Below, piece by piece: positions 25,371-33,850 of a stretch of 55,984 nt of DNA (position 1 is the stretch's first letter; each line of letters opens with the position of its first letter). The translations under genes were made by a program, and so were the position numbers. The notes below the pieces were generated by a model. It saw only the letters and a list, made by a program, of their open reading frames with translations, had not been told where the DNA came from and ran no database searches. Source of the DNA: Deltaproteobacteria bacterium (lineage in GTDB: Bacteria > Desulfobacterota > Desulfobaccia > Desulfobaccales > 0-14-0-80-60-11). The stretch lies in NCBI GenBank assembly GCA_016875015.1, contig VGSJ01000011.1, positions 1 through 55,984 of the forward strand. The letters are read 5' to 3'.

Positions 25371-25866
25371 AAAAACCCCACCGCAAGAGGTTGGCATCCA
25401 CCCGGAAGGCCAGTCCCGGCCCCGGAAGATTTACCGGGTGGAAGGCGGGGGAGTGGAGGGCGGCTTGGACCCCATGCCCCAGAGGCTTTTGGGACTCCCT
25501 GATGAGGAGAAAGGCCGCGTGTTCCTGGTGCAGGGTATAAAAGAGGAAGCTGGCGGAAATATCCGGGGACAGGAGGATATGCCGACGGGGAGCCAGGTAG
25601 TAGCGGACCTCGATTTCTTTGCCGGCGGCGTAATCATCCAGGAAGACGTAGGTGGCGGACTCGGGGATGATGGCCTGCAAGGCGGCGGCCCAGCGGTACA
25701 GCGGTTCTTCCTGCCGGATGGCGGCGCCCAAACTCCCGCTGGCGGCGCGATGGGCCAGGTCCCTGGCCTCCGGCCCGAAGTGCCAGATCAACCACAAGAC
25801 CTGGATCCCCCAGAGACCGAGGATCAGCCTCACCAACCAGAGTCGCCACGTTTTAGCCGGAGTCAT
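25363..25866 (-). CDS. Membrane-anchored protein of the glycosyltransferase cluster
   Basis: About 167 residues from the ATG at 25866, with one N-terminal hydrophobic segment (LWLVRLILGLWGIQVLWLIW) and a soluble domain containing LQAIIPESATYVFLDDY, KEIEVRYYLAPRRHILLSPD and a C-terminal VDANLLRWGFYD. A longer form from TTG at 25926 has no better support. No family is recognised; position and the overlap with the GT39-like gene suggest it works with it. It resembles the small conserved proteins often found with GT-C enzymes, but this is inference. Confidence 0.72.
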   Translation of the reverse strand: MTPAKTWRLWLVRLILGLWGIQVLWLIWHFGPEARDLAHRAASGSLGAAIRQEEPLYRWAAALQAIIPESATYVFLDDYAAGKEIEVRYYLAPRRHILLSPDISASFLFYTLHQEHAAFLLIRESQKPLGHGVQAALHSPAFHPVNLPGPGLAFRVDANLLRWGFYD

Positions 25867-25961
25867 ATCCTTAAAGCAAGCCGGGCGCAAGCGGGGACAC
25901 GACCGAAACCGGGCCTGAAGTTTCAACCTGGTCTCGGGTTGCCCCGGGCGCCCCCTTAAGT

Positions 25962-26651
25962 TTAATCCGCGAATTTAAAGCGGATGATGTGATAGATGGC
26001 GGCGATGCCGTCCCGCCAGGTGATCTTTTTCCCCGCGGCGTAGTCCCGGCCATGGTATTGGATGGGCACCTCGTAGATGCGCCAACCCTTTTTGGCGATC
26101 TTGGCGGTGAGCTCGGGCTCCACCCCGAAACGGTCGCTCTTGATCAGGACCCCCTTAAGCACTTCGGCCCTGAATACCTTGTATCCCACCTCCATGTCGG
26201 ACAGATTCAGGTTGGTGAACACGTTGGACAGCGTGGTCACCGCCCGGTTGCCCATGTAGTGCCAGAAGAACAGGACCCGGTGGGGCCGGCCGCCCACCAT
26301 CCGGCTGCCGTACACCACGTCGGCCACGTCCTGTTCGATGGGTTCCAGCAGAGAGGGGTAATCGGCGGGGCGGTACTCCAGGTCGGCGTCCTGGATGATG
26401 ACCACGTCCCCGGTCACCTGGGCGAAACCGGTGCGCAAGGCCGCGCCTTTTCCCTGGTTGCGCTGGTGGTAAAAGGCCTTGACGTTTTCATATTGCTGGG
26501 CCAGCCGGGCCAGGATTTCCCGGGAGCCATCCGTGGAGGCGTCATCCACGGCGATGATCTCTTTGTCGTAAGGCGTCGCCTGCACCAGACGAAAGATCTC
26601 CTCCAGGGTGGCTCTCTCGTTGTAAATCGGAATGACGATACTCAGCTTCAT
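25962..26651 (-). CDS. Glycosyltransferase family 2, dolichyl-phosphate mannose synthase type
   Basis: A 229-residue GT-A fold enzyme: MKLSIVIPIYNERATLEEI at the start, the nucleotide-binding DDASTDGSREIL, GKGAALRTGF, and the metal-binding DADLEY (DXD-like) motif. The end, LTAKIAKKGWRIYEVPIQYHGRDYAAGKKITWRDG, is highly typical of DPM1-like enzymes. It lacks the C-terminal membrane helices of the longer relatives. It would load a sugar on a polyprenyl phosphate for the GT39-like enzyme downstream. The ATG at 26651 has GGGAG at the right distance; five extra codons upstream are possible. Confidence 0.93.
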   Translation of the reverse strand: MKLSIVIPIYNERATLEEIFRLVQATPYDKEIIAVDDASTDGSREILARLAQQYENVKAFYHQRNQGKGAALRTGFAQVTGDVVIIQDADLEYRPADYPSLLEPIEQDVADVVYGSRMVGGRPHRVLFFWHYMGNRAVTTLSNVFTNLNLSDMEVGYKVFRAEVLKGVLIKSDRFGVEPELTAKIAKKGWRIYEVPIQYHGRDYAAGKKITWRDGIAAIYHIIRFKFAD

Positions 26652-26785
26652 GCGGGCTGCTCCCAAGTATTTATGATTTCATTCTATATTCTTATACCAG
26701 TATACCAGGGAAAACGTTAATCTTGCAATTTTGTAATTTTGTAAGGGGTCTTGAACAGAGGAAAAAGTGTAATGGTCGGCGGGGG

Positions 26786-27763
26786 TCAGCCGCCGATGCT
26801 GACCATGGACCGGGGTAGCCAGGGAGAGGCCAGAGTGGGGGCGGGGGCAACGCAGCCTTTCAAGCGGATGGCTTCCTGGAAGAGCCGGGCCAGGGCCGCG
26901 TCGGAGGCGCCCTGGCGCAGCGGCCCCTTGATATCCAGCTCCGGCGCGGCAAATAGACACGGCCGCAGCCAACCGGCCGCGGTGAGGCGCAGGCGGTTGC
27001 AGGTAGGGCAGTGATGGTCGCTGACGGAGCTGATGAAGCCCAACTCTCCCCGGAACCCCGGCAGCCTGAAAGTCCGGGCGGGGCCGGCGGTGGCCGGGGA
27101 GGTGACGGCTTCCAGGGGGCCCAGCTCCGCCAGCCGCCGGCGGATCTCGGTCATGGGCAGGAAGTGGCGGCGCCAGCGCGCCTCAGCCACCGTGGGCATG
27201 AATTCGATGAAGCGCACCTGGAAGGGGTGGTCCCGGGTCAGGCGGGCGAAATCCAGGAGTTCGTCGTCGTTTAAGTCTCTTAAGACCACGCAGTTGATCT
27301 TGACGGGGTTGAAACCCAGGGCCGCGGCCCGCTCCAGGCCGGCCATGACGTCGCCAAAGTGGTCGAAGCCGGTGAGTTCCCGGTAACGGTCCGGCCGCAG
27401 GGTGTCCAGGCTGAGGTTGAGGTGGCGCAAGCCGGTGGCCAGGAGGTCCGGGGCCAGTTCCGCCAGGCGCACGCCGTTGGTGGTGAGGCAGACCTCCTCG
27501 ATCCCGGGGACCTGGTGCAGGTGGCGGATGAACGAAAGGACGCCCCGGCGCACCAGGGGCTCGCCGCCGGTGACCCGGAGCTTCTTGATGCCCACGCCCG
27601 CGGCCACCCCGGCCAGGCGCAGCATCTCTTCGTAGCGCAGGATTTCCGGGGCCGGCAGCTTTTGCCAGTCCCCCCAGGAGGTGCAGTAGAAGCAGCGGAG
27701 ATTGCAGCGGTCGGTGATGGAGACCCGCAGGTAATTGATCCGGCCCGGCAAAATATTATCCAC
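26786..27763 (-). CDS. moaA: GTP 3',8-cyclase (molybdenum cofactor biosynthesis)
   Basis: MoaA is a radical SAM enzyme that rearranges GTP to 3',8-cyclo-7,8-dihydro-GTP, the first step of molybdopterin synthesis. The N-terminal [4Fe-4S] ligands are Cys20, Cys24 and Cys27 (CNLRCFYC), with GGEPLVR for SAM binding. The C-terminal cluster motif CPTCNRLRLTAAGWLRPC is present, and the protein ends in the required Gly-Gly tail. It starts with GTG at 27763. On the minus strand TATAAT at 27788-27783 could be its -10, but the -35 is poor. No other moa genes are nearby, so it is a lone pathway gene here. Confidence 0.96.
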   Translation of the reverse strand: MDNILPGRINYLRVSITDRCNLRCFYCTSWGDWQKLPAPEILRYEEMLRLAGVAAGVGIKKLRVTGGEPLVRRGVLSFIRHLHQVPGIEEVCLTTNGVRLAELAPDLLATGLRHLNLSLDTLRPDRYRELTGFDHFGDVMAGLERAAALGFNPVKINCVVLRDLNDDELLDFARLTRDHPFQVRFIEFMPTVAEARWRRHFLPMTEIRRRLAELGPLEAVTSPATAGPARTFRLPGFRGELGFISSVSDHHCPTCNRLRLTAAGWLRPCLFAAPELDIKGPLRQGASDAALARLFQEAIRLKGCVAPAPTLASPWLPRSMVSIGG

Positions 27764-27839
27764 CTGATTGCCTCTACCCTAAATTATAGCGCTTAATTGT
27801 CCGGGGGGCAGGATTTTTTTGCCCGTGACCGGAGGAAGG

Positions 27840-28361
27840 CTAATCCACCTGAAAATCGGTGCGGTCCTGGGCCGTGCCGTAACCCGTACTGATTTTGGTG
27901 ATCAACTGGTAGATGCCGGGCGCGGCGCCGGCCGGCAAGGTGAAATCGATTTCCTGGGTCCTGGTGCCGTTGTACACGCGGCTCTCGATGCTTTTGGTCC
28001 GGCCCAGGGATTTCTCCTGGTAAAAAATCTCCCGGGTGATAGCCACCGGGAGGGCCACGTGCTCCGGGGTAAGAATGGTGTAGGTGGTGGACAGCAGCAG
28101 GGTGGCGCCTCTCCGGGCCCGGTTGGGCTTGACCTCAACCTTGTCCAGGCGGAGGACGCAGCCGCCGGTGGGGCAGTACCCTTCCCGGGCGATGATATCC
28201 TCCCGGCCCATCCGGCTCTCTTCCCGGCTGGCTCCCCAGAAGCCGAAGGTGTAATCGTCCAGGACCCCGGATTGACCCTGAGGCGCCGAGATCGCGAGAA
28301 ATAACCCCAACCACAAGAGCAAGCTTAGCCATACCTGGTAACGATACCGGTTTTGCGTCAT
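27840..28361 (-). CDS. Exported protein of unknown function
   Basis: A 173-residue protein with a signal peptide or anchor (VWLSLLLWLGLFLAISAP). The mature part has a CPTGGC motif, then a beta-rich domain: VLRLDKVEVKPNRARRGATLLLSTTYTIL, VAITREIFYQEKSLG and QEIDFTLPAGAAPGIYQLITKIS. That second part looks like an immunoglobulin-like fold used in many periplasmic proteins. No family is recognised. It follows the NlpC/P60 gene by 31 bp on the same strand, so both are probably transcribed together. Confidence 0.8.
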   Translation of the reverse strand: MTQNRYRYQVWLSLLLWLGLFLAISAPQGQSGVLDDYTFGFWGASREESRMGREDIIAREGYCPTGGCVLRLDKVEVKPNRARRGATLLLSTTYTILTPEHVALPVAITREIFYQEKSLGRTKSIESRVYNGTRTQEIDFTLPAGAAPGIYQLITKISTGYGTAQDRTDFQVD

Positions 28362-28392
28362 AAGAGGCCTCCAGAGCCAAGGTATTACAGGG

Positions 28393-28929
28393 TTAATTGC
28401 CGCCGGGGAGATAGCGCCGGGCCCCGCGGTAGGAGACCCGCCAGACCTCGGCGTCCAGGCGGCTGATGAATACGCCCCGGGGGGAAGCGTGCATGAACCG
28501 GCCCCCGCCCAGGTAAATGCCGTTGTGGCACACCTCGTCTTCGAACCCCGGGGAGAGGATGCCGGCCAAATACGGACCCCGGCCCCTGGTCTGGCAGTAG
28601 CGGTTAAAAAAGACCACGTCGCCGAAGCGCAAGTCGTTGACCCCCACCGGGGCGCCGGCCTGGTACTGGTCGGCCACGGTGCGGGGCAGATGCACCCCCG
28701 TCCGCTGGTAGAGCGCCTGGATGAGACCGGAGCAGTCCACTCCCGCCGGGGTGGTCCCCCCGGAGAGGTAGGGGACGCCGGAGAACTCGCCCACGGCCCG
28801 CTCCAGGGCCACCTCCCGGGGACTCCGGGTCACCGGGGGCAGCGGGGCCACGGTCGAAGGCGGCGGGGCCCCGGCACAGCCCGCCAGCAACAGGGCGGCC
28901 CCGAAAAGGCGGCGATACTTGGCGGCCAT
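28393..28929 (-). CDS. NlpC/P60-family lipoprotein (peptidoglycan endopeptidase)
   Basis: A 178-residue lipoprotein: the lipobox LLLAGC places the modified Cys at residue 18. The NlpC/P60 domain (about 44-170) has the catalytic Cys66 in GVDCSGLIQALYQ, a helix LPRTVADQYQAG, the turn LRFGDVVFFN, and the general-base His in CHNGIYLGGGRFMHASP (His135, third-residue His147). The enzymes cut D-Glu-diaminopimelate bonds in cell-wall stem peptides. An extra CQTRG insertion lies between the turn and the His strand. It lies between metG and an exported protein on the same strand. Confidence 0.93.
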   Translation of the reverse strand: MAAKYRRLFGAALLLAGCAGAPPPSTVAPLPPVTRSPREVALERAVGEFSGVPYLSGGTTPAGVDCSGLIQALYQRTGVHLPRTVADQYQAGAPVGVNDLRFGDVVFFNRYCQTRGRGPYLAGILSPGFEDEVCHNGIYLGGGRFMHASPRGVFISRLDAEVWRVSYRGARRYLPGGN

Positions 28930-28989
28930 AGCACCTCCAGCGCGGATGGGGCGGCGGGGTCAGGGACCGATGGTCCCTGACCGTGACTC

Positions 28990-30534
28990 TTACGGCGCTG
29001 CCTTGGCTTCGGCTTCTATCCGGGGAAACAGGGCCGGGCCTTTGGCCAGCTGGCTGCCGGGGACCAGGAGACCCCACTGCAGCACCCGGTCAAAGGGTTG
29101 ATCCCACAGGGCCGTCCCCAGGCCCAGTTGCTCGCACATCTTCACGGCGCTCCGGGGCATGACCGGCCGGAGCAGCATAGCGATCCAGCGCAGTCCTTCC
29201 AGCAGGTGATACAGGACGGTATCCAGCCGGCCGGCAGCCTCCGGTTGCTTGGCCAGTTCCCAGGGAGCCGTGACCACGATGTAGCGGTTGAGAGTCCCGA
29301 TTACTTCCCAAAGATGCCCCAGGGCCCGGCCAAACTCCATGGCCGGAAACAGGCGGAGGAAGTCCGCGGCCATGGCCTGAACCGAGGTGACGACTTCCCG
29401 ATCCGGGGTGGCGGCCTCCCCCGGGGGGGGCGCCACGCCTTGCCGGTATTTGAACGCCATCCCCAGGCTGCGGGCGAAGAGATTGCCGAGATCATTGGCC
29501 AGGTCGGAATTGATCCGGGTGGTCAGGGCGGCTTCGCTGAAATGGGCGTCCAGCCCGAAGACCATCTCCCGGAGGAAGAAGTAGCGGACCTGGTCGATGC
29601 CGAAGCGGGCGGCTAAAACCTGGGGCTCCACCACGTTTCCCAGGCTCTTGGACATCTTGCCCGCCGCCATCTGCCAATAGCCGTGGACATTGAGGTTCGT
29701 AAAAGGCGCCACCCCCATGGCCCTCAGCATGGTGGGCCAGTAGATGGCATGGGGTTTGAGAATATCCTTGGCGATGAGGTGCTGGGCCGGCCAGAACTTT
29801 TCGTAAGTTTTACCTCCGGGGTAGCCCAAGCCTGAGAGGTAGTTGATGAGGGCGTCGAACCAGACGTAGGTGACATAGCGGTCGTCGAAGGGCAGGGTGA
29901 TGCCCCAATCCATGCGGCTCTTGGGCCGGGAGATACACAGGTCCTCCAGGGGCTCCTTGAGAAAAGCCAGCATCTCGTTCTTGTAGCGCTCCGGCCGGAT
30001 CCAGTCAGGGTGGGTCTGGATGTAGTCGACGAGCCAGTCCTGGTATTTGCTCATGCGGAAGAAGTAGTTTTCTTCCTTGAGATAGGTGGGGGCCGTTTTG
30101 TGGTCCGGGCAGCGGCCGTCCACCAGGTCCCGCTCCAGGTAAAAGCACTCGCAGCCGAAGCAATAGAGCCCGCCGTACTCCCCGAAGTAAATGTCCCCGG
30201 ACTCGTGCACCCGCCGCAAGACCTCCTGCACCACGTGCACGTGGGCCGGGTCGGTGGTGCGGATGTAATTATCGTAGCTGATATCCAGGTCGTCCCAGGA
30301 TTGCCGGAACCGGCCGCTGATTTGATCCACAAACTCTTTGACCGGGAGATTGGCGGCCGCGGCGGCTTCCAGCACCTTGTCGCCGTGCTCGTCGGTGCCG
30401 GTCTGGAAGCGCACCTCCTCCCCCAGGAGGCGGTGGCAGCGGGCCAGGGCATCGGCCACCACCGTGGTATAGGCGTGGCCGATGTGGGGCTCGGCGTTGA
30501 CGTAATAGATGGGCGTGGTGAGGTAGAAAGACAT
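28990..30534 (-). CDS. metG: Methionyl-tRNA synthetase
   Basis: A class I synthetase charging tRNA(Met). HIGH is seen as PHIGHAYT (residues 16-23) and KMSKS as GKMSKSLGN. A single zinc knuckle is formed by CFGCECF...GRCPDH, as in the shorter Thermus-type enzymes. At 514 residues it lacks the C-terminal EMAP-like tRNA-binding domain, which is common. The ATG at 30534 is directly preceded on the minus strand by a GAAAACC heptamer array, with no Shine-Dalgarno sequence. The coding sequence itself is intact. Confidence 0.97.
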   Translation of the reverse strand: MSFYLTTPIYYVNAEPHIGHAYTTVVADALARCHRLLGEEVRFQTGTDEHGDKVLEAAAAANLPVKEFVDQISGRFRQSWDDLDISYDNYIRTTDPAHVHVVQEVLRRVHESGDIYFGEYGGLYCFGCECFYLERDLVDGRCPDHKTAPTYLKEENYFFRMSKYQDWLVDYIQTHPDWIRPERYKNEMLAFLKEPLEDLCISRPKSRMDWGITLPFDDRYVTYVWFDALINYLSGLGYPGGKTYEKFWPAQHLIAKDILKPHAIYWPTMLRAMGVAPFTNLNVHGYWQMAAGKMSKSLGNVVEPQVLAARFGIDQVRYFFLREMVFGLDAHFSEAALTTRINSDLANDLGNLFARSLGMAFKYRQGVAPPPGEAATPDREVVTSVQAMAADFLRLFPAMEFGRALGHLWEVIGTLNRYIVVTAPWELAKQPEAAGRLDTVLYHLLEGLRWIAMLLRPVMPRSAVKMCEQLGLGTALWDQPFDRVLQWGLLVPGSQLAKGPALFPRIEAEAKAAP

Positions 30535-30684
30535 GTTTTCGGTTTTCGGTCAAGAGTTTCGGTTTTGCTTTTTCTCTTCGCTTTTTACAGTCCGACTATT
30601 GTTATCGGGTGACTGCCAGGCTGGCTGAGATTCGATTCAACCACACACAAAAAACTCTGATGCTTTACAGAAAACGGAAAACCC
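30535..30684. repeat. Inverted pair of heptamer arrays upstream of metG
   Basis: The left arm (30535-30550) is GTTTTCGGTTTTCGGT and touches the metG start codon. The right arm (about 30667-30684) is the complement, ACAGAAAACGGAAAACCC, and touches the stop codon of the TPR gene. The spacer is AT-rich. A further isolated unit, CAGAAAACGGAAAACTG, lies at about 32301-32317. Confidence 0.65.
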
Positions 30685-31443
30685 TCATTTCCCCTCCAGG
30701 GCCTTAATCCGATCCAAAGTCTTCTGGAGCAGATGCGCGTCCGCGTCGGGGTTGGCGGTTTTCAGAAAGTGCCGGTACGCGGCCAGGGCCTCGTACTTGT
30801 TGCCCAGTTTTTCCAGGGCCTGCGCCTTGCTATAGTAGGCCCGGGCATAGTTGGGATTGAGCTCGAGCACCTCAAGGGCGTCGGCCAGGGCCGGCTGCGG
30901 TTTTTCCACGGCCAGATAGGCCAGGCTGCGGTTGTGCAGGATTTCCGGCGCCCGGGGTTGCAGTTTCAGGGCCCGGTTATAATCTTTGAGGGCCTCCGGG
31001 GCCTTTTTCATATCCAGGTAGGTGTTGCCCCGGTTGTAGTAGATCTGCCAGTCCTTGGGGGCGAATTTGGCGGCCTGGGTGTAGTCCGCCAGGGCCTTGT
31101 CGAACACCTCCTGGCGGCTGTAGGCCAGTCCCCGGTTATAGAGGGCCTCGGGGGAGTTCGGGCTCAGCTCCAGGGCCTGGTCGAAATCGCCCACCGCGTC
31201 GGCCCACAAAGACAGGTTCATTTCGGCAATGCCCCGGTTGATGTAAGCCTCCAGCAGCTTCGGGTTATTCTTCAGGGCCGCGGTGAATTTCTCCACGGCC
31301 AGGGTGGGATTGCCCTCAGTCAGGGCGGCCACGCCTTGCTCAAAGGGCTCTTTGGCGTCTGGCTCCGGCGTGGCGCTGGCGATTCCCAGCAACAGGCCCA
31401 GCGCGGCCAGGGTTAGAATAATTCCGGAAAACACTTTTCTCAT
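30685..31443 (-). CDS. Exported tetratricopeptide-repeat protein
   Basis: A 252-residue protein with a signal peptide (MRKVFSGIILTLAALGLLLGIASA) and about six TPR units covering the rest, such as NPKLLEAYINRGIAEMNLSL, SPEALYNRGLAYSRQEVFDK and APEILHNRSLAYLAVEKPQ. TPR arrays bind peptides or partner proteins, here in the periplasm. The longer open frame extends 41 codons upstream, but those codons are the 102-bp repeat element read through, so the ATG at 31443 is chosen. The partner is unknown. Confidence 0.9.
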   Translation of the reverse strand: MRKVFSGIILTLAALGLLLGIASATPEPDAKEPFEQGVAALTEGNPTLAVEKFTAALKNNPKLLEAYINRGIAEMNLSLWADAVGDFDQALELSPNSPEALYNRGLAYSRQEVFDKALADYTQAAKFAPKDWQIYYNRGNTYLDMKKAPEALKDYNRALKLQPRAPEILHNRSLAYLAVEKPQPALADALEVLELNPNYARAYYSKAQALEKLGNKYEALAAYRHFLKTANPDADAHLLQKTLDRIKALEGK

Positions 31444-31492
31444 CGGCTCTGATTGCTCCATTTTTCTGTAGGGTGGGCACGGCCCACCATTA

Positions 31493-31594
31493 ATACCGTG
31501 TTCCCTTTGAAATGAAACAAACCATCCAGATAACCTATTGATATCTCTCGTAGGGGCGGGTTTCAAACCCGCCCCTACAAAACGAACGCGGTAT
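31493..31594 (-). repeat. 102-bp inverted-repeat element, copy 3 (reversed)
   Basis: Same length and sequence as the copies at 9600 and 23781 but in reverse orientation. One end reads GAACGCGGTAT instead of GAACACGGTAT, a single mismatch in the inverted repeat. It lies 50 bp upstream of the TPR gene. Short hairpins of the type GGTGGGCA.TGCCCACC lie on either side (31471-31489 and about 31619-31638). Confidence 0.85.
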
Positions 31595-31644
31595 AAGGTA
31601 TCTTGAGGTTCAAAAAAAGGTGGGCAATGCCCACCCTACATGAA

Positions 31645-32058
31645 TCAAACGATGTTTTTGTCCCTGGCATGATGCAGCGCCGCTTCCACAAAGTCACCAT
31701 GGGTGCAGGCCGGGTTGAGGCCCGGGCAGGCGCCTTTGGCGTGCTCCAGTTCGTCCGCATCCACCAGGAGGGCCGGGAGAAAAGGCCACTGGCGGCAGAT
31801 GAACGGCTTCACCGGGTGCACCCGGCAGAGGTTGCCCTCCATCAGGAAGACGCAGAAGCCATTGGCGGCCACCGCGAGTCGGGGACCCAGGGCCGAGGCC
31901 TCCATAAAGCGGCGGCTGAACTCCGCCACGGGGAGCGCCAGCAGCGCGGCCATGGCCTCCACCTCATCGGGCCTGGCGAAGATGCCCCCGCGGCCGGCGC
32001 AGCAGTCGCCGCACTGCCGGCATTGGAACACGGATGACTTGTTGGGGTTTGCAACCAT
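31645..32058 (-). CDS. YkgJ-family cysteine-cluster protein
   Basis: A 137-residue cytosolic protein with the Fe/Zn-binding cluster of the YkgJ/UPF0153 family: CRQCGDCC at residues 13-20, then GFCVFLMEGNLCRVHPVKPFICRQWPF in the middle. The family signature of CxxCxxCC followed by C...C.VH..KP..CR.WP is complete. Its members bind metal ions but their role is largely unsettled; some act as oxidoreductases or maturation factors. It starts with ATG at 32058. No clear operon partner. Confidence 0.92.
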   Translation of the reverse strand: MVANPNKSSVFQCRQCGDCCAGRGGIFARPDEVEAMAALLALPVAEFSRRFMEASALGPRLAVAANGFCVFLMEGNLCRVHPVKPFICRQWPFLPALLVDADELEHAKGACPGLNPACTHGDFVEAALHHARDKNIV

Positions 32059-32324
32059 GGTTGAATAGGTTTAAGCTTGGCGGGCACGGAGGCCCGCCCC
32101 ACCCTCAAGAGATTTTATTTTGGCAGGGCGGCCGTCCTCGGCCGCCGCCAAGTTCCGCCAAGATGATGTGTAGGGCCGCGCCCACCTCTAGCCGCCGACG
32201 TTAATCCCGGACCTGGCTGACGGCTGACAGCTCATAGCATTTTATCTTTCAAATGTAACAAACGCCAATCATAACCTGATGATATATAGCAGCTTTTTAG
32301 CAGAAAACGGAAAACTGTATCATT
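32059..32324. other. Intergenic stretch between pfkA and the YkgJ-family gene
   Basis: No gene is seen. It contains the 25-bp GGCGGGCACGG...CCCCACC block (32079-32103) shared with 251-275 and 41641-41665, a GCGGCCGTCCTCGGCCGC hairpin, and an isolated GAAAACGG heptamer unit near 32301-32317. Confidence 0.5.
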
Positions 32325-32399
32325 TCATAAGTTCTTCAAAGGCGGCTGGCCGGTGGATTCAATGACGCTGCGCCACAGGGGCGAGTCCAGTTCCTCCTA
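32325..32399 (-). other. In-frame continuation of pfkA beyond an amber codon
   Basis: After the pfkA TAG (32399-32397) the same frame stays open for 23 codons: EELDSPLWRSVIESTGQPPLKNL, shown here split as EELDSPLWRSV and IESTGQPPLKNL, and then ends in TGA at 32327-32325. The LWRSVIESTGQP stretch resembles the C-terminal tail normally found in long bacterial and plant-type phosphofructokinases. A single CAG-to-TAG or AAG-to-TAG change would explain it. Confidence 0.6.
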
Positions 32400-33695
32400 T
32401 TTGCGTTTGCCCACCGCGGCCTGGATGGGAATGTGCACGTAGTGGCTGTGCCAGCGGCTCACCAGCATGGCGGTCTTGCCGGCCATACCGGCGTGGACCG
32501 CGTTCTGCCCCAGAAAGCCGCAGTAGATGCGGTCATTATAGTTGGCCGGCCGGCTGCGGATCAGGTAGCTGGGGTCGATATACTTCAGATTGATCTCCAT
32601 CTGCCGGCCCTTGAAGTACTCCTTGATCTCATCCTGGAGAAAGTGTCCGATATTCCCGGGCTTGAGATTACCCGAGGGGTCCCGCTCCCGGTTTTTCTCG
32701 GTGAAATACCGTTCCCCGGCGCCCTCGGCCACCACGATGAGGGCGTGGCGCCGCCGCTTCAGACGCTCTTCCAGGTTGGCGAACAGACCGCACTGGCCGT
32801 CCAGATCGAAATCGGATTCGGGGATCAAGACATAGTTGACCTCCCGCAGGGCCAGGGTGGCGGTGGCGGCGATGAACCCGGAGAAGCGGCCCATGAGCTT
32901 CACCAAGCCGATGCCGTTGGGGGAGCCGATGGCCTCGGTGTGGGCCGCATGGATGGCTTCGGTGGCCACTTCCACCGCGGTGTCGAACCCGAAGGAGCGG
33001 CTCACCAGGGGGATGTCATTGTCGATGGTCTTGGGGATGACGATGACGCCGATGCGCAACTCCCGGCGGGCGATTTCCTGGCAGATTTCCGTGGCCGCCC
33101 TAAGCGTCCCGTCGCCGCCGATGAGGAACAGGATGCGGATGTTGATGCGGTCCAGGGCGTCCACGATCTCGCCCACGTCTTGGGGACCCCGGGAGGTGGA
33201 CAGGATCGTGCCCCCGAAACTATGGATATTGGCCACCATCTCGGGGGTGAGGTCCACCAAATCGTAGCCGTACTTGGGGATGAACCCTTGAAAGCCGTAG
33301 CGCACCCCGTAGATATGCCGCACCCCGTAAATGTGGTAGAGTTCCAGGACGATGGCCCGGATGACATCGTTGGTTCCGGGGCACAGGCCGCCGCAGGTGA
33401 CGATGGCGCAATGCACCTTGGAGGGGTCGAAGTAGATCTGGGCCCGGGGGCCGGCCATTTCCAGGGCGAGGGGCGGTTCTCCCGGGGCCAGGCCTTCCAG
33501 GTATTCCGGGGAATCATAGACCAAGACCCGGTTCATGTCCGAGACAAAGCTCTTTTCCAGGACCCGGCTCTCCCGGTCCACCATGGAATACTTCGGGATC
33601 GGGCTTTGCACTTTGGGCTCGCCCAAAGCGGGAATCCCGGTTGGAAAATGTTCAAATTTCATCGTGGCGGTCTTGTTGGTGTGCTTTTTCGTCAT
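32397..33695 (-). CDS. pfkA: ATP-dependent 6-phosphofructokinase, C-terminus cut by amber codon
   Basis: The committed glycolytic kinase, of the long group III type (432 residues as read). Markers are CGGLCPGTND (residues 101-110), GGDGTLRAATE (193 onward) and PKTIDNDIPL (221 onward). Gly in GGDGT favours ATP over pyrophosphate as donor, while the Lys of PKTIDND is usual in this subgroup and in pyrophosphate enzymes. Further conserved parts are LVKLMGRFSGFIA and IPESDFDLDG. The frame stops at TAG after AAVGKRK, but a family-like tail continues in frame to 32325. All catalytic motifs precede the stop, so activity could be kept. It starts with ATG at 33695 after GGGGGAGC. Confidence 0.93.
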   Translation of the reverse strand: MTKKHTNKTATMKFEHFPTGIPALGEPKVQSPIPKYSMVDRESRVLEKSFVSDMNRVLVYDSPEYLEGLAPGEPPLALEMAGPRAQIYFDPSKVHCAIVTCGGLCPGTNDVIRAIVLELYHIYGVRHIYGVRYGFQGFIPKYGYDLVDLTPEMVANIHSFGGTILSTSRGPQDVGEIVDALDRINIRILFLIGGDGTLRAATEICQEIARRELRIGVIVIPKTIDNDIPLVSRSFGFDTAVEVATEAIHAAHTEAIGSPNGIGLVKLMGRFSGFIAATATLALREVNYVLIPESDFDLDGQCGLFANLEERLKRRRHALIVVAEGAGERYFTEKNRERDPSGNLKPGNIGHFLQDEIKEYFKGRQMEINLKYIDPSYLIRSRPANYNDRIYCGFLGQNAVHAGMAGKTAMLVSRWHSHYVHIPIQAAVGKRK

Positions 33696-33850
33696 CGCGG
33701 CGCTCCCCCTGCCTGCTCATCGCCCAAGGTCTGCCCCCCGATACCCGTCATTGCGGCCCCGGCTCCCTAAACTTCAGGGGCGGGCAGGATCCTGAAGGTT
33801 TATCTTAAACCGTTCCCTTCAGTGAACTCAAGAGGCAAATCTTACCAGGT

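Noticed and set aside
31444-31566. A longer TPR protein starting at 31566
   Set aside because: The extra 41 codons are the 102-bp repeat element read through; the signal peptide begins at 31443.
32397-32399. pfkA stop as a selenocysteine codon
   Set aside because: The codon is TAG, not TGA. Pyrrolysine is possible in principle but nothing in the window supports it.
33302-33345. Tandem duplication HIYGVRHIYGVR in pfkA
   Set aside because: Related phosphofructokinases have a similar YGV..I.G.RYG pattern here, so it is natural sequence and not a recent duplication.
32433-33770. A 445-codon open frame opposite pfkA
   Set aside because: Same shadow effect; the pfkA motifs on the minus strand are unambiguous.
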